A DNA stretch of 64,000 bases. Origin: a virus. The notes beneath the pieces were generated by a model. The model ran no database searches and was not told the origin of the DNA. It saw nothing but the letters and a program-made list of their open reading frames with translations. The position numbers and the translations under genes were made by a program. The stretch covers positions 1 to 64,000 of the IMG/VR virus record IMGVR_UViG_3300033148_003376. One strand, given 5' to 3'. Positions 22,838-31,529 of the stretch are shown piece after piece. How positions within the stretch are numbered: position 1 is the first letter of the stretch; the number at the start of each line of letters is the position of its first letter.

Positions 22838-24072
22838 AACAATACGCATACGATTTAAAAAATCTCGAAGACGAGTTGTCGAAGAGCTACGCTGGATTTG
22901 TCGAATCAAATGACGACGGGACCAGGACCAGTCTGTTCGATAGTATTCAAGATCTCGCGATAGCGATCCTAAAAGTCGGAAAATATCGCAACACAGATCT
23001 TGATAAAGATCAGATGTCGTATGACTACGCGTGTTCTTTATTCGAACGCATCGTTAGTGGAGACTGGATTCCCGAAATCCGAAGTGATAGATTCCCATGG
23101 CAAAAATACGTATCGAAAAACATCTTGGATACCATACATCCAAAAAAATCAAAAACCGACTCGGTCAATGAGCTTGTAAGTGATCTCGAATACATTCTCA
23201 ACACAACAAGTGCATCGATCTTCGATTCCATACCAGAAACACCGGATCAAAACCTCAAACGACAAGACCTTGCATATGCTCTGTATGATGCGATCAAGAT
23301 ACACTATTCAGACAAAGAAATACGAAGACTCTTTGGCATCAGTATCGATCTTGTGTTAGACAAAAACAAATGGACTATGCTCAAGAATTATCCACAAGAC
23401 ATTAAAGATTTCGTCATCGTACTCGTGTGCATGGCCAAGCGATTAATATTAGATAACAACATCAATCGAGGTAGAGATATCCACCGTGGAGATCTTTCAA
23501 AGATCATGTCGAGTGTGACTCGTTCGTCTATTTTCCTATCAGCGATCGTAAATCCGAACCGACGTAAATTCGTACAGAAAGAATTATTACTCGCACTCGA
23601 TCTCGCATCGATCTACAGATTGGCTTACGCTTTAGGTGGAAAACTCATACGCATTCCGTCTATAGACATGCTCGACACGCTTGTGGGTACGTCTGTTATT
23701 CTCGCCAAGCGTATTCTTGAAGGCAAGAAATTAGACCGGAATACACGTCAGAAGGTAAGCAGAGACTACGGTATCATTTTCAGACAAGAGCCAAACCTGA
23801 CTATCCAGGAATTTTGCTCAAAAGCGATCGAAGTCTATGAGACGTTCCAAACCGCTGAAGATATCAAGCCTATCATGGATTCGATTCTGAAATCTGCTAA
23901 ATCCCTTGAGATAGCAGCGTCAAAAATCTGTGAAAATCCAGAAATGGAAGGCTACAGAGAAATACTATCAGACTATTCTACGGTGATTGAGTCACTCCTT
24001 AGAGTGGGAGCGTCGATCGAAATAATCCATCAAAAGATCCAGAAAAAGGCTTTCAATGAACAGCAAGATTAA
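22834..24072 (+). CDS. Putative phage sigma-like transcription factor
   Basis: The 412-residue protein is largely helical. Residues 55-104 resemble sigma70 region 2: DYACSLFERIVSGDWIP, then RFPWQKYVSKNILDTIHPK, where sigma factors have AxxLFxKI...F..W...I..N...D..R. Around 260-315, LGGKLIRIPSIDML followed by a helix and AKRILEGKKL resembles the GGxxIyIP block of Mor-type activators. Together these suggest a DNA-binding transcription factor for middle or late genes. The match is by eye and some conserved residues are missing. It is coupled to both neighbours. Confidence 0.4.
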   Translation: MKQYAYDLKNLEDELSKSYAGFVESNDDGTRTSLFDSIQDLAIAILKVGKYRNTDLDKDQMSYDYACSLFERIVSGDWIPEIRSDRFPWQKYVSKNILDTIHPKKSKTDSVNELVSDLEYILNTTSASIFDSIPETPDQNLKRQDLAYALYDAIKIHYSDKEIRRLFGISIDLVLDKNKWTMLKNYPQDIKDFVIVLVCMAKRLILDNNINRGRDIHRGDLSKIMSSVTRSSIFLSAIVNPNRRKFVQKELLLALDLASIYRLAYALGGKLIRIPSIDMLDTLVGTSVILAKRILEGKKLDRNTRQKVSRDYGIIFRQEPNLTIQEFCSKAIEVYETFQTAEDIKPIMDSILKSAKSLEIAASKICENPEMEGYREILSDYSTVIESLLRVGASIEIIHQKIQKKAFNEQQD

Positions 24073-24937
24073 CGACAAGATTTTTGATTTTTACAGGTTC
24101 GCCTTTGAACGACAATCAATATGGCACAGACGAAATGTGGAAAAAATGACATATCCCTGGACAAACGATGAGATCCTACAGCGATATCAAATATGCAATG
24201 TCTTCAGACAGCTAGATAAAGGCACTCAGTATATTATCAATAAGGTCTTGAAACAGAACATCGACAATGAATCGAAGATCTTCAATGCGATCATTTATAG
24301 ACTGTTCAACCTACATGGACTATTCGAGCACATCTTTTACGGTCTCGTCAATCCAAAGACATACACGTTTATACATTACGAGAAAGAACTAGAAGAGAAA
24401 AAGAAAAAAGGACAACAGCTATTTCACTGTGCTTACCTCGTGAATCAACACCCATACAATCGTTTCTATAGACCTCGTGAGAAGCACATTCAGATCCTAC
24501 TCATACTCGAATATGTTACACGAGGTCTCAAAGGACTTGCAGAGTACATATCCAAGTCAAATCCCACCGACTGTATCAAAGGATTGACGTCTGTTCCAAA
24601 GATCGGCGACTTCCTCGGTGGTCAAATTCTTCTCGACCTATCATATGCCGGAATTCCACCGTTCAACGACGATTTTTGTATCGTCGGTCCAGGTGCAACA
24701 TATTCATTACAATTCATGTTCGATACGACTACTATAGTTCAGGGGAAATTACAGGAATTATGTAAACGTGTATGTGAAGAACAAACATGTCTCGCTGACA
24801 TTGGAAACTGGAATGAGATCGTACCAGGCGAGTTCGATCAATTGAGTCTTGGAAATATCGAACATTCTCTTGGAGCGTACAGTAGATATCTCAAACTCAA
24901 GACGGGTACAGGGAAAGGACGACGTTACAAAAGATGA
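24056..24937 (+). CDS. HMUDK/TPPase helical-domain protein (thymine hypermodification)
   Basis: The 293-residue protein starts inside the end of the sigma-like gene. Residues 13-60 carry FAFERQSIWHRR, YPWTNDEILQRY and CNVFRQLDKGTQYI. This is the pattern of the helical domain (related to DNA glycosylases) found in 5-hydroxymethyl-dUMP DNA kinases and alpha-glutamyl/putrescinyl thymine pyrophosphorylases of phages with hypermodified thymine. A helix-hairpin-helix-like stretch (LTSVPKIGDFLGGQILLDL, near 177) and a glycine-rich loop IVGPGA follow. No P-loop kinase domain is fused. Expected role: acting on modified thymine in phage DNA. The family assignment rests on several remembered motifs in the right order; substrate is unknown. 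Confidence 0.65.
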   Translation: MNSKINDKIFDFYRFAFERQSIWHRRNVEKMTYPWTNDEILQRYQICNVFRQLDKGTQYIINKVLKQNIDNESKIFNAIIYRLFNLHGLFEHIFYGLVNPKTYTFIHYEKELEEKKKKGQQLFHCAYLVNQHPYNRFYRPREKHIQILLILEYVTRGLKGLAEYISKSNPTDCIKGLTSVPKIGDFLGGQILLDLSYAGIPPFNDDFCIVGPGATYSLQFMFDTTTIVQGKLQELCKRVCEEQTCLADIGNWNEIVPGEFDQLSLGNIEHSLGAYSRYLKLKTGTGKGRRYKR

Positions 24938-25128
24938 AACGACAAGTGGTCCTATTTGATAACGAGATACAAAGCAGAAAACGCTTACTCGCGTTCATAC
25001 GGTTTCTATGTCTTGTATTACCTGTGTGTGTGTTCGTGTTGTCATTTCATATGAATAGCGTCGAGATGATAATTGTGTTTGCAGTTGTTACTTTCCAAAA
25101 CCTACTTGTTTTGAAATACATGAAGTGA
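24934..25128 (+). CDS. Small membrane protein
   Basis: The 64-residue protein has a basic N-terminus and two hydrophobic helices (about 19-38 and 43-60) joined by a short loop. It is coupled by ATGA to the hypermodification gene. A two-helix hairpin this small resembles small phage inner-membrane proteins; function unknown. Confidence 0.65.
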   Translation: MKRQVVLFDNEIQSRKRLLAFIRFLCLVLPVCVFVLSFHMNSVEMIIVFAVVTFQNLLVLKYMK

Positions 25129-25162
25129 CATATCAGACTTTGAATTTTTGGAGAATTGTCAT

Positions 25163-25468
25163 ATGGATTCTATCGAAGAAATAACAGCACAGGCAATGGG
25201 ACTTGTAACGGCTGAGACAAAAAGCGCTGAATTGCTCAACATCGAAGTTGTGCGCGAGTTGAACGAAGATCTCGGATTCGATAGCATTAACGATCTTAAA
25301 TGGTACAAAACAAAAGTCGGTATCGCTGTTGTATCGATGAATGCAGACGACATAGATAACATCAGGATCGCACGAATCGAATGGGATGAGGTGGTACGTG
25401 TCGATCTCCCGAGATTCAGATTGTACATCTCGGTATTTGAGTGTCAAAACTTCCTTGACATAGAATAG
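25163..25468 (+). CDS. Small acidic hypothetical protein
   Basis: The 101-residue protein starts at 25163 after TTGGAGAATTGTC; an in-frame ATG at 25148 precedes the SD. It is acidic, mixed alpha/beta, with no motif recognised. It is the last gene before the IS607-type element. Confidence 0.65.
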   Translation: MDSIEEITAQAMGLVTAETKSAELLNIEVVRELNEDLGFDSINDLKWYKTKVGIAVVSMNADDIDNIRIARIEWDEVVRVDLPRFRLYISVFECQNFLDIE

Positions 25469-25553
25469 GGATTGGCAATTCATTCGACAACGCATCCTAA
25501 AAAGTATTTGGTGACAGCGGGATACGTGGAGTAATGTCCTGTTAACATAATAC

Positions 25554-25581
25554 TTGACAAATATTATCAAATCGTTATATA
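25554..25581 (+). promoter_or_regulatory. Promoter of the IS607-type tnpA
   Basis: TTGACA at 25554-25559 and TATATA at 25576-25581, spaced by 16 bases, lie 20 bases before the tnpA start. The sequence around them differs from the phage's own repeated promoters. Confidence 0.6.
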
Positions 25582-25600
25582 TCCTAACAAGAGGTAGATA

Positions 25601-26191
25601 ATGGCATTCGTCACCACGAAAGTCGCATCAGAGAAACTCGGTGTACATTCCAATACCCTTAGACTATGGGATAAACTCGGGAAGATCAAAACGATCCGGA
25701 CACCGGGTAATAACAGATTGTACGATCTGAGTTCTTTGGAATCCACCCAGAAGAAAAAGATCATCTATATCCGTGTCAGTTCAAGGAACCAAAAAGATGA
25801 CCTGCGAAATCAGATTGAATACGTTAGAAAACGATATCCAAATCACGAGTATATCGAAGACATTGGCTCCGGTCTCAACTTCAAACGTAAAGGACTTAAA
25901 GTCCTATTGGAATCAATCATGTCTGGAGATGTCGAAGAAGTGGTCGTCGCTCACAAAGACAGATTGTGTCGATTTGGATTTGAACTCATTGAACAGATTG
26001 CAAGTCAATACAATACAAGAATCGTGGTACTCAGCGAGAGTAAACTCTCTCCTCAAGAAGAAATCGTTCAAGACCTTCTTTCCATCATCCATGTTTTCTC
26101 CTGTAGGCTTTATGGTCTCAGAAGATACAGTCGTGAGATCAAAGAAGATAAAAATTTATCCAAAAAAGGAAAATCAAAGTCTTCTAAATAG
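25601..26191 (+). CDS. tnpA: IS607-family serine recombinase TnpA
   Basis: The 196-residue protein has an N-terminal MerR-like HTH (residues 5-45: VASEKLGVHSNTLRLWDKLG) and then a serine recombinase domain starting IIYIRVSSRNQ with catalytic Ser60. Later come EDIGSGLNFKRKGLK and VVVAHKDRLCRFGFEL, characteristic of IS607 TnpA. The length is typical. The SD is AGAGGTAG. All key parts are present, so the element may still be mobile. Confidence 0.9.
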   Translation: MAFVTTKVASEKLGVHSNTLRLWDKLGKIKTIRTPGNNRLYDLSSLESTQKKKIIYIRVSSRNQKDDLRNQIEYVRKRYPNHEYIEDIGSGLNFKRKGLKVLLESIMSGDVEEVVVAHKDRLCRFGFELIEQIASQYNTRIVVLSESKLSPQEEIVQDLLSIIHVFSCRLYGLRRYSREIKEDKNLSKKGKSKSSK

Positions 26192-27212
26192 GTATCTGGG
26201 ACTATCCCGCTATTGGTTCAATCAAGCGATTGAATATCTGAGACAACCAGACACAAAGGCGTATCTTCCAGAGGTGAGAAAGATTCAAAAGAACGAACAT
26301 CCTATTTGGGCACTTGACTGTCCACAACGCGTCCGTGAACACGCAATAAGCGATGCATGTAAAGCTGTGAAGAATGCAAAATCAAAATATCATTCTGGAA
26401 ACGGGTTTCAAAGAGTATCATTTCGTTCAAAAAAGAATCCAAGTCAGTATTTTGGTTTTGATCTCGTAAGTCTTAATGATAGTTTCATTTTCAAACAAAA
26501 GAAATACAAAGGAGAATTCTATGCATCAGAATCATTCAGACATGAGTTAGAGGGAATAAGAATCAAAAGAGAAAACGGAAGATGGTTTCTTATCATTCCA
26601 CAAAGACGACATATCAAAGTACCTGAGAACCAAAGACTGAAGTATGTCGCACTCGATCCAGGGATAAGAACTTTCACGTCATTTTTCTCTCCAGAAGTCT
26701 TTGGTAAAATAGGCGAAAGCGACTTCAGACAAATCTTCAGACTCTGTCTTTCGATGGATCGCTTGATTTCGAAGACGAGTAAGGTGCGGTGTAAGACTAG
26801 ACGCAGAATGAAAAAGGCGTTGCAACGAATCCGATGGAGAATCAGAAATCTAATAGACGAACTTCACCGAAAGACAGCGCATTTCCTTGTTACTCGCTTC
26901 GATGTCGTTTTCATACCGACATTTGAGACGTCTGAAATGGTCACAACACTGAGGTCCAAGACAGCAAGGAGCATGCTCAATTTTGCTCATTACAGATTCA
27001 AACAGTTCCTGAAGACAAAGGGCGAAGAATACTCGTGTGAAGTCGTTGAAGTCAGTGAAGCCTATACATCAAGGACGTGTTCGTTTTGTGGAAAGGTACA
27101 CAATATTGGTAGCAAGAAAACTCTTCGCTGTCGATGTGGTGTATCGGTGGATCGAGATCTCAACGGCGCACGTGGTATTTTACTACGTGCTTTGATGGTT
27201 ACATCCCATTAG
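26091..27212 (+). CDS. tnpB: TnpB, RNA-guided nuclease of IS607 type
   Basis: The 373-residue protein starts inside tnpA; ATG 26091 or 26112 is most likely, since the open frame further upstream lies wholly within tnpA and is not TnpB-like. RuvC motifs are intact: Asp in VALDPGIRTF, Glu in FIPTFETSEM, and VDRDLNGARG at the end. A zinc ribbon (CSFCG...CRCG) lies in between. It is only distantly similar to the TnpB at 2466, so the phage carries two independently acquired TnpB systems. Confidence 0.9.
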   Translation: MFSPVGFMVSEDTVVRSKKIKIYPKKENQSLLNRYLGLSRYWFNQAIEYLRQPDTKAYLPEVRKIQKNEHPIWALDCPQRVREHAISDACKAVKNAKSKYHSGNGFQRVSFRSKKNPSQYFGFDLVSLNDSFIFKQKKYKGEFYASESFRHELEGIRIKRENGRWFLIIPQRRHIKVPENQRLKYVALDPGIRTFTSFFSPEVFGKIGESDFRQIFRLCLSMDRLISKTSKVRCKTRRRMKKALQRIRWRIRNLIDELHRKTAHFLVTRFDVVFIPTFETSEMVTTLRSKTARSMLNFAHYRFKQFLKTKGEEYSCEVVEVSEAYTSRTCSFCGKVHNIGSKKTLRCRCGVSVDRDLNGARGILLRALMVTSH

Positions 27213-27303
27213 TTTTTGGTTAATGGCATTTGTTAACATTAGTTAGCAGAAAGGTAACAGAACTGAGGCAAGAACTAGAACGTCAACACGGAGGAAAAGA
27301 AAG

Positions 27304-27750
27304 ATGCAACCAACAGCAGTCGGGAAAAGAATCGAACAAGTCTTGAAGACCAACAAGGAATTCATGAGCGGGTACCAAATCTATGACCAACTTCCTGGTC
27401 CCATGAAGAAATCGATGCTGAGTGCATGTAAAGGAAGTCACGAGAAACTCGGCGTCATCGTCAACAAACACGCTCGTAATCTCAAGACGGTGTGGTCACA
27501 ACGCATGGCCAACGGGAATGTTTGCTACGTCATCGACAACGAGATCGTGAAACCGAGTGGACCCGTCGTGATTTACCGGTACGAGAAGAAGAGTACCGTC
27601 AAAAAGCCTGTTAAAACGAGTCCTGTTCGTCGAGGTAAACCACCGAAAGCAGAGACGGTCGCCAAGAAAACCGCCAAAAAGACACCTGCTCGTCGAGGTC
27701 GTCCAGCGAAGAAAAAGACAGCAGTCAAAAGACCGGTCACCAAGAAGTGA
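27304..27750 (+). CDS. Basic DNA-binding protein with AT-hook-like tail
   Basis: The 148-residue protein starts after CGGAGGAAAAGAAAG. Residues 1-90 look like a small winged-helix-type domain (FMSGYQIYDQLPGPMKKSML). Residues 92-148 are a Lys/Arg/Pro-rich tail with RRGKPPK and RRGRPAKKK, the AT-hook pattern, like bacterial H1-like or nucleoid proteins. It could bind phage or host DNA and is followed by a stem-loop terminator, so it is probably a single-gene unit. Confidence 0.65.
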   Translation: MQPTAVGKRIEQVLKTNKEFMSGYQIYDQLPGPMKKSMLSACKGSHEKLGVIVNKHARNLKTVWSQRMANGNVCYVIDNEIVKPSGPVVIYRYEKKSTVKKPVKTSPVRRGKPPKAETVAKKTAKKTPARRGRPAKKKTAVKRPVTKK

Positions 27751-27789
27751 TTCGAATGTTATGGCAATTAGGCCATGACTGATCCCCCG

Positions 27790-27825
27790 GGGAGGTGACA
27801 ATGATGGTACATGTCACCTCCCTTT
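27790..27825 (+). terminator. Stem-loop terminator
   Basis: A perfect 11-bp stem, GGGAGGTGACA with TGTCACCTCCC, encloses an 11-base loop and is followed by TTT. It sits 40 bases after the AT-hook gene. The T-run is short, so termination may be partial. Confidence 0.65.
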
Positions 27826-27840
27826 AAAATAGGAAATACT

Positions 27841-28347
27841 ATGGAAAAACTGACAATCAAAGACTATGAAGATCTGGGAACTCCTGAAGATATCGGAAAG
27901 GCACTCGACGATGCAACCAAGGCTATTGAATGTTGGTCTGAAGGATTTGATCAGATTAAAGATATCCAACCTCGATCACCTGACGAAAAACGAATACTCC
28001 AGGAAATAATAGATATACTCTACAGTTGTCCACCCCAAGACGCATTGGACGATCTCAGTGTAGTCAAGAATATAAAAAAGAAACAATCACATCTGAAACC
28101 AAAACGCGAAATTGTGTCTACACATCGGTGTACAGACATGGGTTTGTCGTTCAAATATATTCCAGATGATAATATATTCTCCAAAACGTGTCCGTTATGT
28201 ACGGAAGATTTTCAGAAAGAACAAGATGTCCAGTGTACTGGAACTCCATTTCAAGGAGTCTCACATGAAGGTGAACCCGAGATTCATTTTGAAGTAAATC
28301 TTGTTCATCGCACATGTCGTATCGAACATGACAAAAATTCTAAATAA
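27841..28347 (+). CDS. Hypothetical protein with possible zinc site
   Basis: The 168-residue protein starts at 27841 after AGGAAATACT; the in-frame ATG at 27811 lies inside the terminator stem. The N-terminal half is acidic and helical. The second half has HRC, CPLC and a later HRTC, a possible zinc ribbon. No family is recognised. Confidence 0.65.
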   Translation: MEKLTIKDYEDLGTPEDIGKALDDATKAIECWSEGFDQIKDIQPRSPDEKRILQEIIDILYSCPPQDALDDLSVVKNIKKKQSHLKPKREIVSTHRCTDMGLSFKYIPDDNIFSKTCPLCTEDFQKEQDVQCTGTPFQGVSHEGEPEIHFEVNLVHRTCRIEHDKNSK

Positions 28348-28440
28348 ATCGAGTCTTTTGATATTATGAAAAGTTTGTTGAATTTTCCATGTAATTGTAA
28401 TACTGTTAAAGGTGAACTACAACACCGAGGAGAAATTACC

Positions 28441-28785
28441 ATGGGAATCGCAAACGACGTCATGGAAAGTGTGAAATCTGCACAGAAGATAAATGAGTCA
28501 GAGGACTATCTTGTCACCTTCGGAAAAGACGGTAAAGATGAGACCAAGATTTTCGACTCGTCGTCGGCTGCAGACAAGCTTGTCATGAAGCTCATGAAAG
28601 ACAAAGACCAGTATGATATCATCCTCAGTTACCTCGACGATTCTGGTGAGATCGACGGTAAGATTCACCACGCGACAAAAGCCGAAGTGGATAGACGGAT
28701 GAAGAAGAATCCCAAGTCCGACGTCACCAAAGCGATAACGAAGACAGTCGAGACAGGGAAACCACAAACCTATTGGCTGGCCTGA
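28441..28785 (+). CDS. Protein with capsid-targeting-like N-terminus
   Basis: The 114-residue protein starts at 28441 after GAGGAGAAATTACC. Its first residues (MGIANDVMESVKSAQKINE then SED) resemble those of late proteins at 62635, 61191 and 62315 and end in I-N-E before Ser, a T4-prohead-protease-like site. After that comes a small beta domain and a basic helix. It may be an internal head protein encoded away from the late block. Confidence 0.6.
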   Translation: MGIANDVMESVKSAQKINESEDYLVTFGKDGKDETKIFDSSSAADKLVMKLMKDKDQYDIILSYLDDSGEIDGKIHHATKAEVDRRMKKNPKSDVTKAITKTVETGKPQTYWLA

Positions 28786-28786
28786 T

Positions 28787-29095
28787 ATGCCATTTATCAG
28801 AAAATCGAAGATCATGAAGGTACAGGGTGGATACCGATTCGACTTCAAATCCGGTAACCGTCTTGTCATTCCTAAAGATTTCAAGGTCATCTACTATTCT
28901 TTCTTGTATCGCAGTTGCGAACCCGTTCCCATGATGTTTAGATCGAACGACAAGACAAATCGAAAGATCTGCGATGGAATGCTCTTCAACAAAGGTGATC
29001 GTGTAGAGCTTTGCTTTCCTGACGGTGGTACCGGTGAAGCACATGTGGTCTTTGCGTCTCATACAACCCGGTCCAAATCAAAATCCACTTCTTGA
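28787..29095 (+). CDS. Small basic hypothetical protein
   Basis: The 102-residue beta-rich protein with a Lys/Ser tail begins one base after the previous stop. No family is recognised. About 145 bases without a gene follow it. Confidence 0.6.
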   Translation: MPFIRKSKIMKVQGGYRFDFKSGNRLVIPKDFKVIYYSFLYRSCEPVPMMFRSNDKTNRKICDGMLFNKGDRVELCFPDGGTGEAHVVFASHTTRSKSKSTS

Positions 29096-29242
29096 CAGTC
29101 TGTGCTACCTGTGCTAGTAATACAAATACCGGTAGTGGTGGCATTGTACGGAGCAACCCTAGCTGACAGGTCTCCCGATGGCTTCAATTCCACTGGGAGG
29201 AGATTAGACCTTCCTCGAAACAATTCCATGGAGTATCTATTT

Positions 29243-29539
29243 ATGACACGACCAAAGAAGACTGAAGACCTCGAATATATTCGTCGAGGATTTGACATCA
29301 GAGAAGATCTTTACGCGGATTTTCGTAAAGCTGCGATAGATGCTCAAATGTATCCGAAGGACTGGCTCGCGGAAGCCATCAGGGAGAAACTAGATAAAAC
29401 CATTCATCACAAGGACTGTGGAACTGCATATAGAGGATGTCATCCGACTCTTTGTCCAAAAGACCAATACGAAAAAACTGGTAAGTGGCGAACACTGGAA
29501 CAATTAGAAGTACAAGAGAAATTACAAAGGAAATCATAA
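29243..29539 (+). CDS. Small protein, possible ribbon-helix-helix type
   Basis: The 98-residue protein starts at ATG 29243, nine bases after GGAG; an in-frame ATG at 29228 has no SD. The segment RRGFDIREDLYADFRKAAID has the strand-then-two-helix outline of Arc-like RHH proteins. The C-terminus holds two Cys and is charged. The identity is tentative. Confidence 0.55.
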   Translation: MTRPKKTEDLEYIRRGFDIREDLYADFRKAAIDAQMYPKDWLAEAIREKLDKTIHHKDCGTAYRGCHPTLCPKDQYEKTGKWRTLEQLEVQEKLQRKS

Positions 29540-30861
29540 TGTCCAATGACACCACAGATTCACTCGTGTATGCACTCGAAGTATGGGGAGTAAAAACATT
29601 GGAAAAGAGCAATAGAACCACTGCATATCAAACGGCAAAAAACATAGCAACAAAAGCCCGTAAGGAAGAAATGAGAAGACTCAACAATCTTCTCGATCTT
29701 CTTCCAGAACATTATCAAAAACTCCGTAGTGCTGTCACCGAAGACACTCAACTCGTCATCGATGAGATCCGACCGATCATCGAAAAACATGTAAAAACTC
29801 TCATCGATCGACTTTCCGATGTGGATCTTGGTCTCGATCGAAGTCTTCTGTTTGATATATTCAAATATCTTCTCGTCTCCAGTGTTCAACACGAGGTTCA
29901 AAACCCTGCCACGATCGGAATTAGTTTCGTAAAAAGAGACGATCCTGGAGAGAACTTGCTCGATATTTTTAAGTACCTTGGTGCATCGTGTGCAAACCTG
30001 AATCTTCCGAAGAAAGGTCTCATGGCGGGAATACCAGAGAAACAAGCATACTCTATTGTAGACGAATACATGGATCCAGATACATTCGAGAGATACTGTA
30101 TCACGTGGAAGCATGTCACATCAGAATACAAAATCGCGAGATATTACGACTTCGCACGAGAGATACCTGAAAAGGTGCAAGATATGATCGTGAAAGGAAT
30201 GAAGATGAACGGTCAAAAGCTCGTCCTCGATGCGAGTGAAAGTGATGTGAAATGCATTCCGTTTACTATGAAACTGAAACGTCTCAAAGCGTTCGACTTC
30301 TATAAACCTCGTGGATTCGAACTCGCCGACAAAGTAATGATCACGGATCCAAAGAACAATGCATGGTTCGTACTCAAAGACAAGACAAATGAAATCCCTA
30401 CACCGGAATCTCCATGGCTTCACGAAGCACCAGGATACTACGTCGCATCATACTCCAAGTTCATCCAACACACTCCCCATGAACAGGAAAACGCCTTACA
30501 TTTCGTACGCGCCAGTGGTGCAAAAATCATCCTCGAAGCAAACTTGGATGATATCCTACCACGCTTCCGAGCGAGGAAAATAAAGGATCTCAACGAAAGT
30601 CATTTCAGGTCGTCAGGAGTCTTCGAACTCGTAGACACTGTCATCTACCAAATTCCAGTGAGTAGAAGATACGTCGTACTCAAACACAAATATCTAACCT
30701 TCAAATATGTACGAAAGCCAAATGGAGATCCGGTCATTTACTCGTCGTATGACGATGTCTTTGCTGGAACTCCATTCCAGATCAGTACCGAATCAGATCG
30801 TACATGCGAATGTCAAGCTTTCACCGGAAAATCTGAAAGAGTTCAAGACTTTGAGAGTTGA
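29539..30861 (+). CDS. Large hypothetical protein
   Basis: The 440-residue protein overlaps the previous stop (TAATG) with AAAGGAAATC as SD. The first 120 residues are helical and charged; the middle and C-terminal parts are mixed and hydrophilic with no Cys pairs except CEC near the end. No known motif is visible. It heads a coupled group with the NADAR and ThyX-like genes. Confidence 0.65.
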   Translation: MSNDTTDSLVYALEVWGVKTLEKSNRTTAYQTAKNIATKARKEEMRRLNNLLDLLPEHYQKLRSAVTEDTQLVIDEIRPIIEKHVKTLIDRLSDVDLGLDRSLLFDIFKYLLVSSVQHEVQNPATIGISFVKRDDPGENLLDIFKYLGASCANLNLPKKGLMAGIPEKQAYSIVDEYMDPDTFERYCITWKHVTSEYKIARYYDFAREIPEKVQDMIVKGMKMNGQKLVLDASESDVKCIPFTMKLKRLKAFDFYKPRGFELADKVMITDPKNNAWFVLKDKTNEIPTPESPWLHEAPGYYVASYSKFIQHTPHEQENALHFVRASGAKIILEANLDDILPRFRARKIKDLNESHFRSSGVFELVDTVIYQIPVSRRYVVLKHKYLTFKYVRKPNGDPVIYSSYDDVFAGTPFQISTESDRTCECQAFTGKSERVQDFES

Positions 30862-30873
30862 AAAGGAATACAC

Positions 30874-31308
30874 ATGAAGACTATCGAACAATTCAAAGAC
30901 GAATATTTCTTCTTGAGTAATTTCTATCCGTTTCCCGTCGTTTATAACGGTGTAGAATACCCTACATCCGAACATGCGTTTCAAACCGCGAAGGTACACG
31001 ATCCGTCTGAGAAGATATGGATCAAAGGTGCTCCAACACCAGGAAAAGCAAAATATCGTGGTAGAGGAGTGACTCTAAGAGAAGACTGGGAAGATGTCAA
31101 AGTCGAGATCATGAAAAACGTCATCCTCGCCAAGTTCTCTAATGAGGATCTCAAGAAGGCTCTCCTCGATACAGGAGATACCGTTCTCGTTGAAGGGAAT
31201 ACCTGGAAGGATACGTATTGGGGTGTGAGTCTGAAGACTGGACGGGGAAAGAACGTGCTCGGGATAATCCTCATGGCTGTAAGAGAGTATTACAAGGAAA
31301 ATGGATGA
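30874..31308 (+). CDS. NADAR-domain protein (YbiA-like, ADP-ribose removal)
   Basis: The 144-residue protein is a complete NADAR domain: FFLSNFYPFPVVYNGVEYPT and SEHAFQTAK at 12-40, then NVILAKFS, a conserved Trp motif (EGNTWKDTYWG) and GKNVLGIILMAVRE at the end. The family cleaves N-glycosidic bonds. YbiA/RibX members act on riboflavin intermediates, while several phage and DarTG-linked members remove ADP-ribose from nucleic acid. In a phage, removing a host defence mark from DNA is an attractive role, but this is inference. It is cotranscribed with the ThyX-like gene. Confidence 0.9.
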   Translation: MKTIEQFKDEYFFLSNFYPFPVVYNGVEYPTSEHAFQTAKVHDPSEKIWIKGAPTPGKAKYRGRGVTLREDWEDVKVEIMKNVILAKFSNEDLKKALLDTGDTVLVEGNTWKDTYWGVSLKTGRGKNVLGIILMAVREYYKENG

Positions 31309-31529
31309 AAAAGACGTATGAAATACATACGGATGACGTGATACTTGCATCCACACAGGTTGCTGTGGGCACACTTTGTCATACAATACAACAAGTAACA
31401 AAAAATTCTGCTCGACTCCCATATCCAGATGCGTGGGAATCAATACAAACTATGGCAGACAAGTTGAAACACGATATTTGTGAACTCGTAGAACTCACTA
31501 AGTCATCAAAGGAGATAACTCTAAGATGA
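31305..31529 (+). CDS. Small helical protein
   Basis: The 74-residue protein overlaps both neighbours by ATGA and is mostly helical. It sits between NADAR and ThyX-like genes and is probably translated with them. No family is recognised. Confidence 0.65.
   Translation: MKKTYEIHTDDVILASTQVAVGTLCHTIQQVTKNSARLPYPDAWESIQTMADKLKHDICELVELTKSSKEITLR

Larger units (their letters stand above)
25540..27239 (+). mobile_element. IS607-family element with tnpA and tnpB
   Basis: It contains an intact serine recombinase gene and an overlapping intact tnpB, with their own promoter. TGTTAACAT occurs just outside both genes, at 25540-25548 and 27231-27239, and may mark the ends, although IS607 ends are poorly conserved and the exact limits are not proven. 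No target duplication is expected for this family. Confidence 0.75.

Noticed and set aside
29096-29228. Possible tRNA or structured RNA in a gap of about 145 bases
   Set aside because: A TTCAATT stretch resembles a T-loop, but no matching stems or acceptor arm could be built; only a weak CTCCC/GGGAG pairing is seen. Nothing else is visible there.
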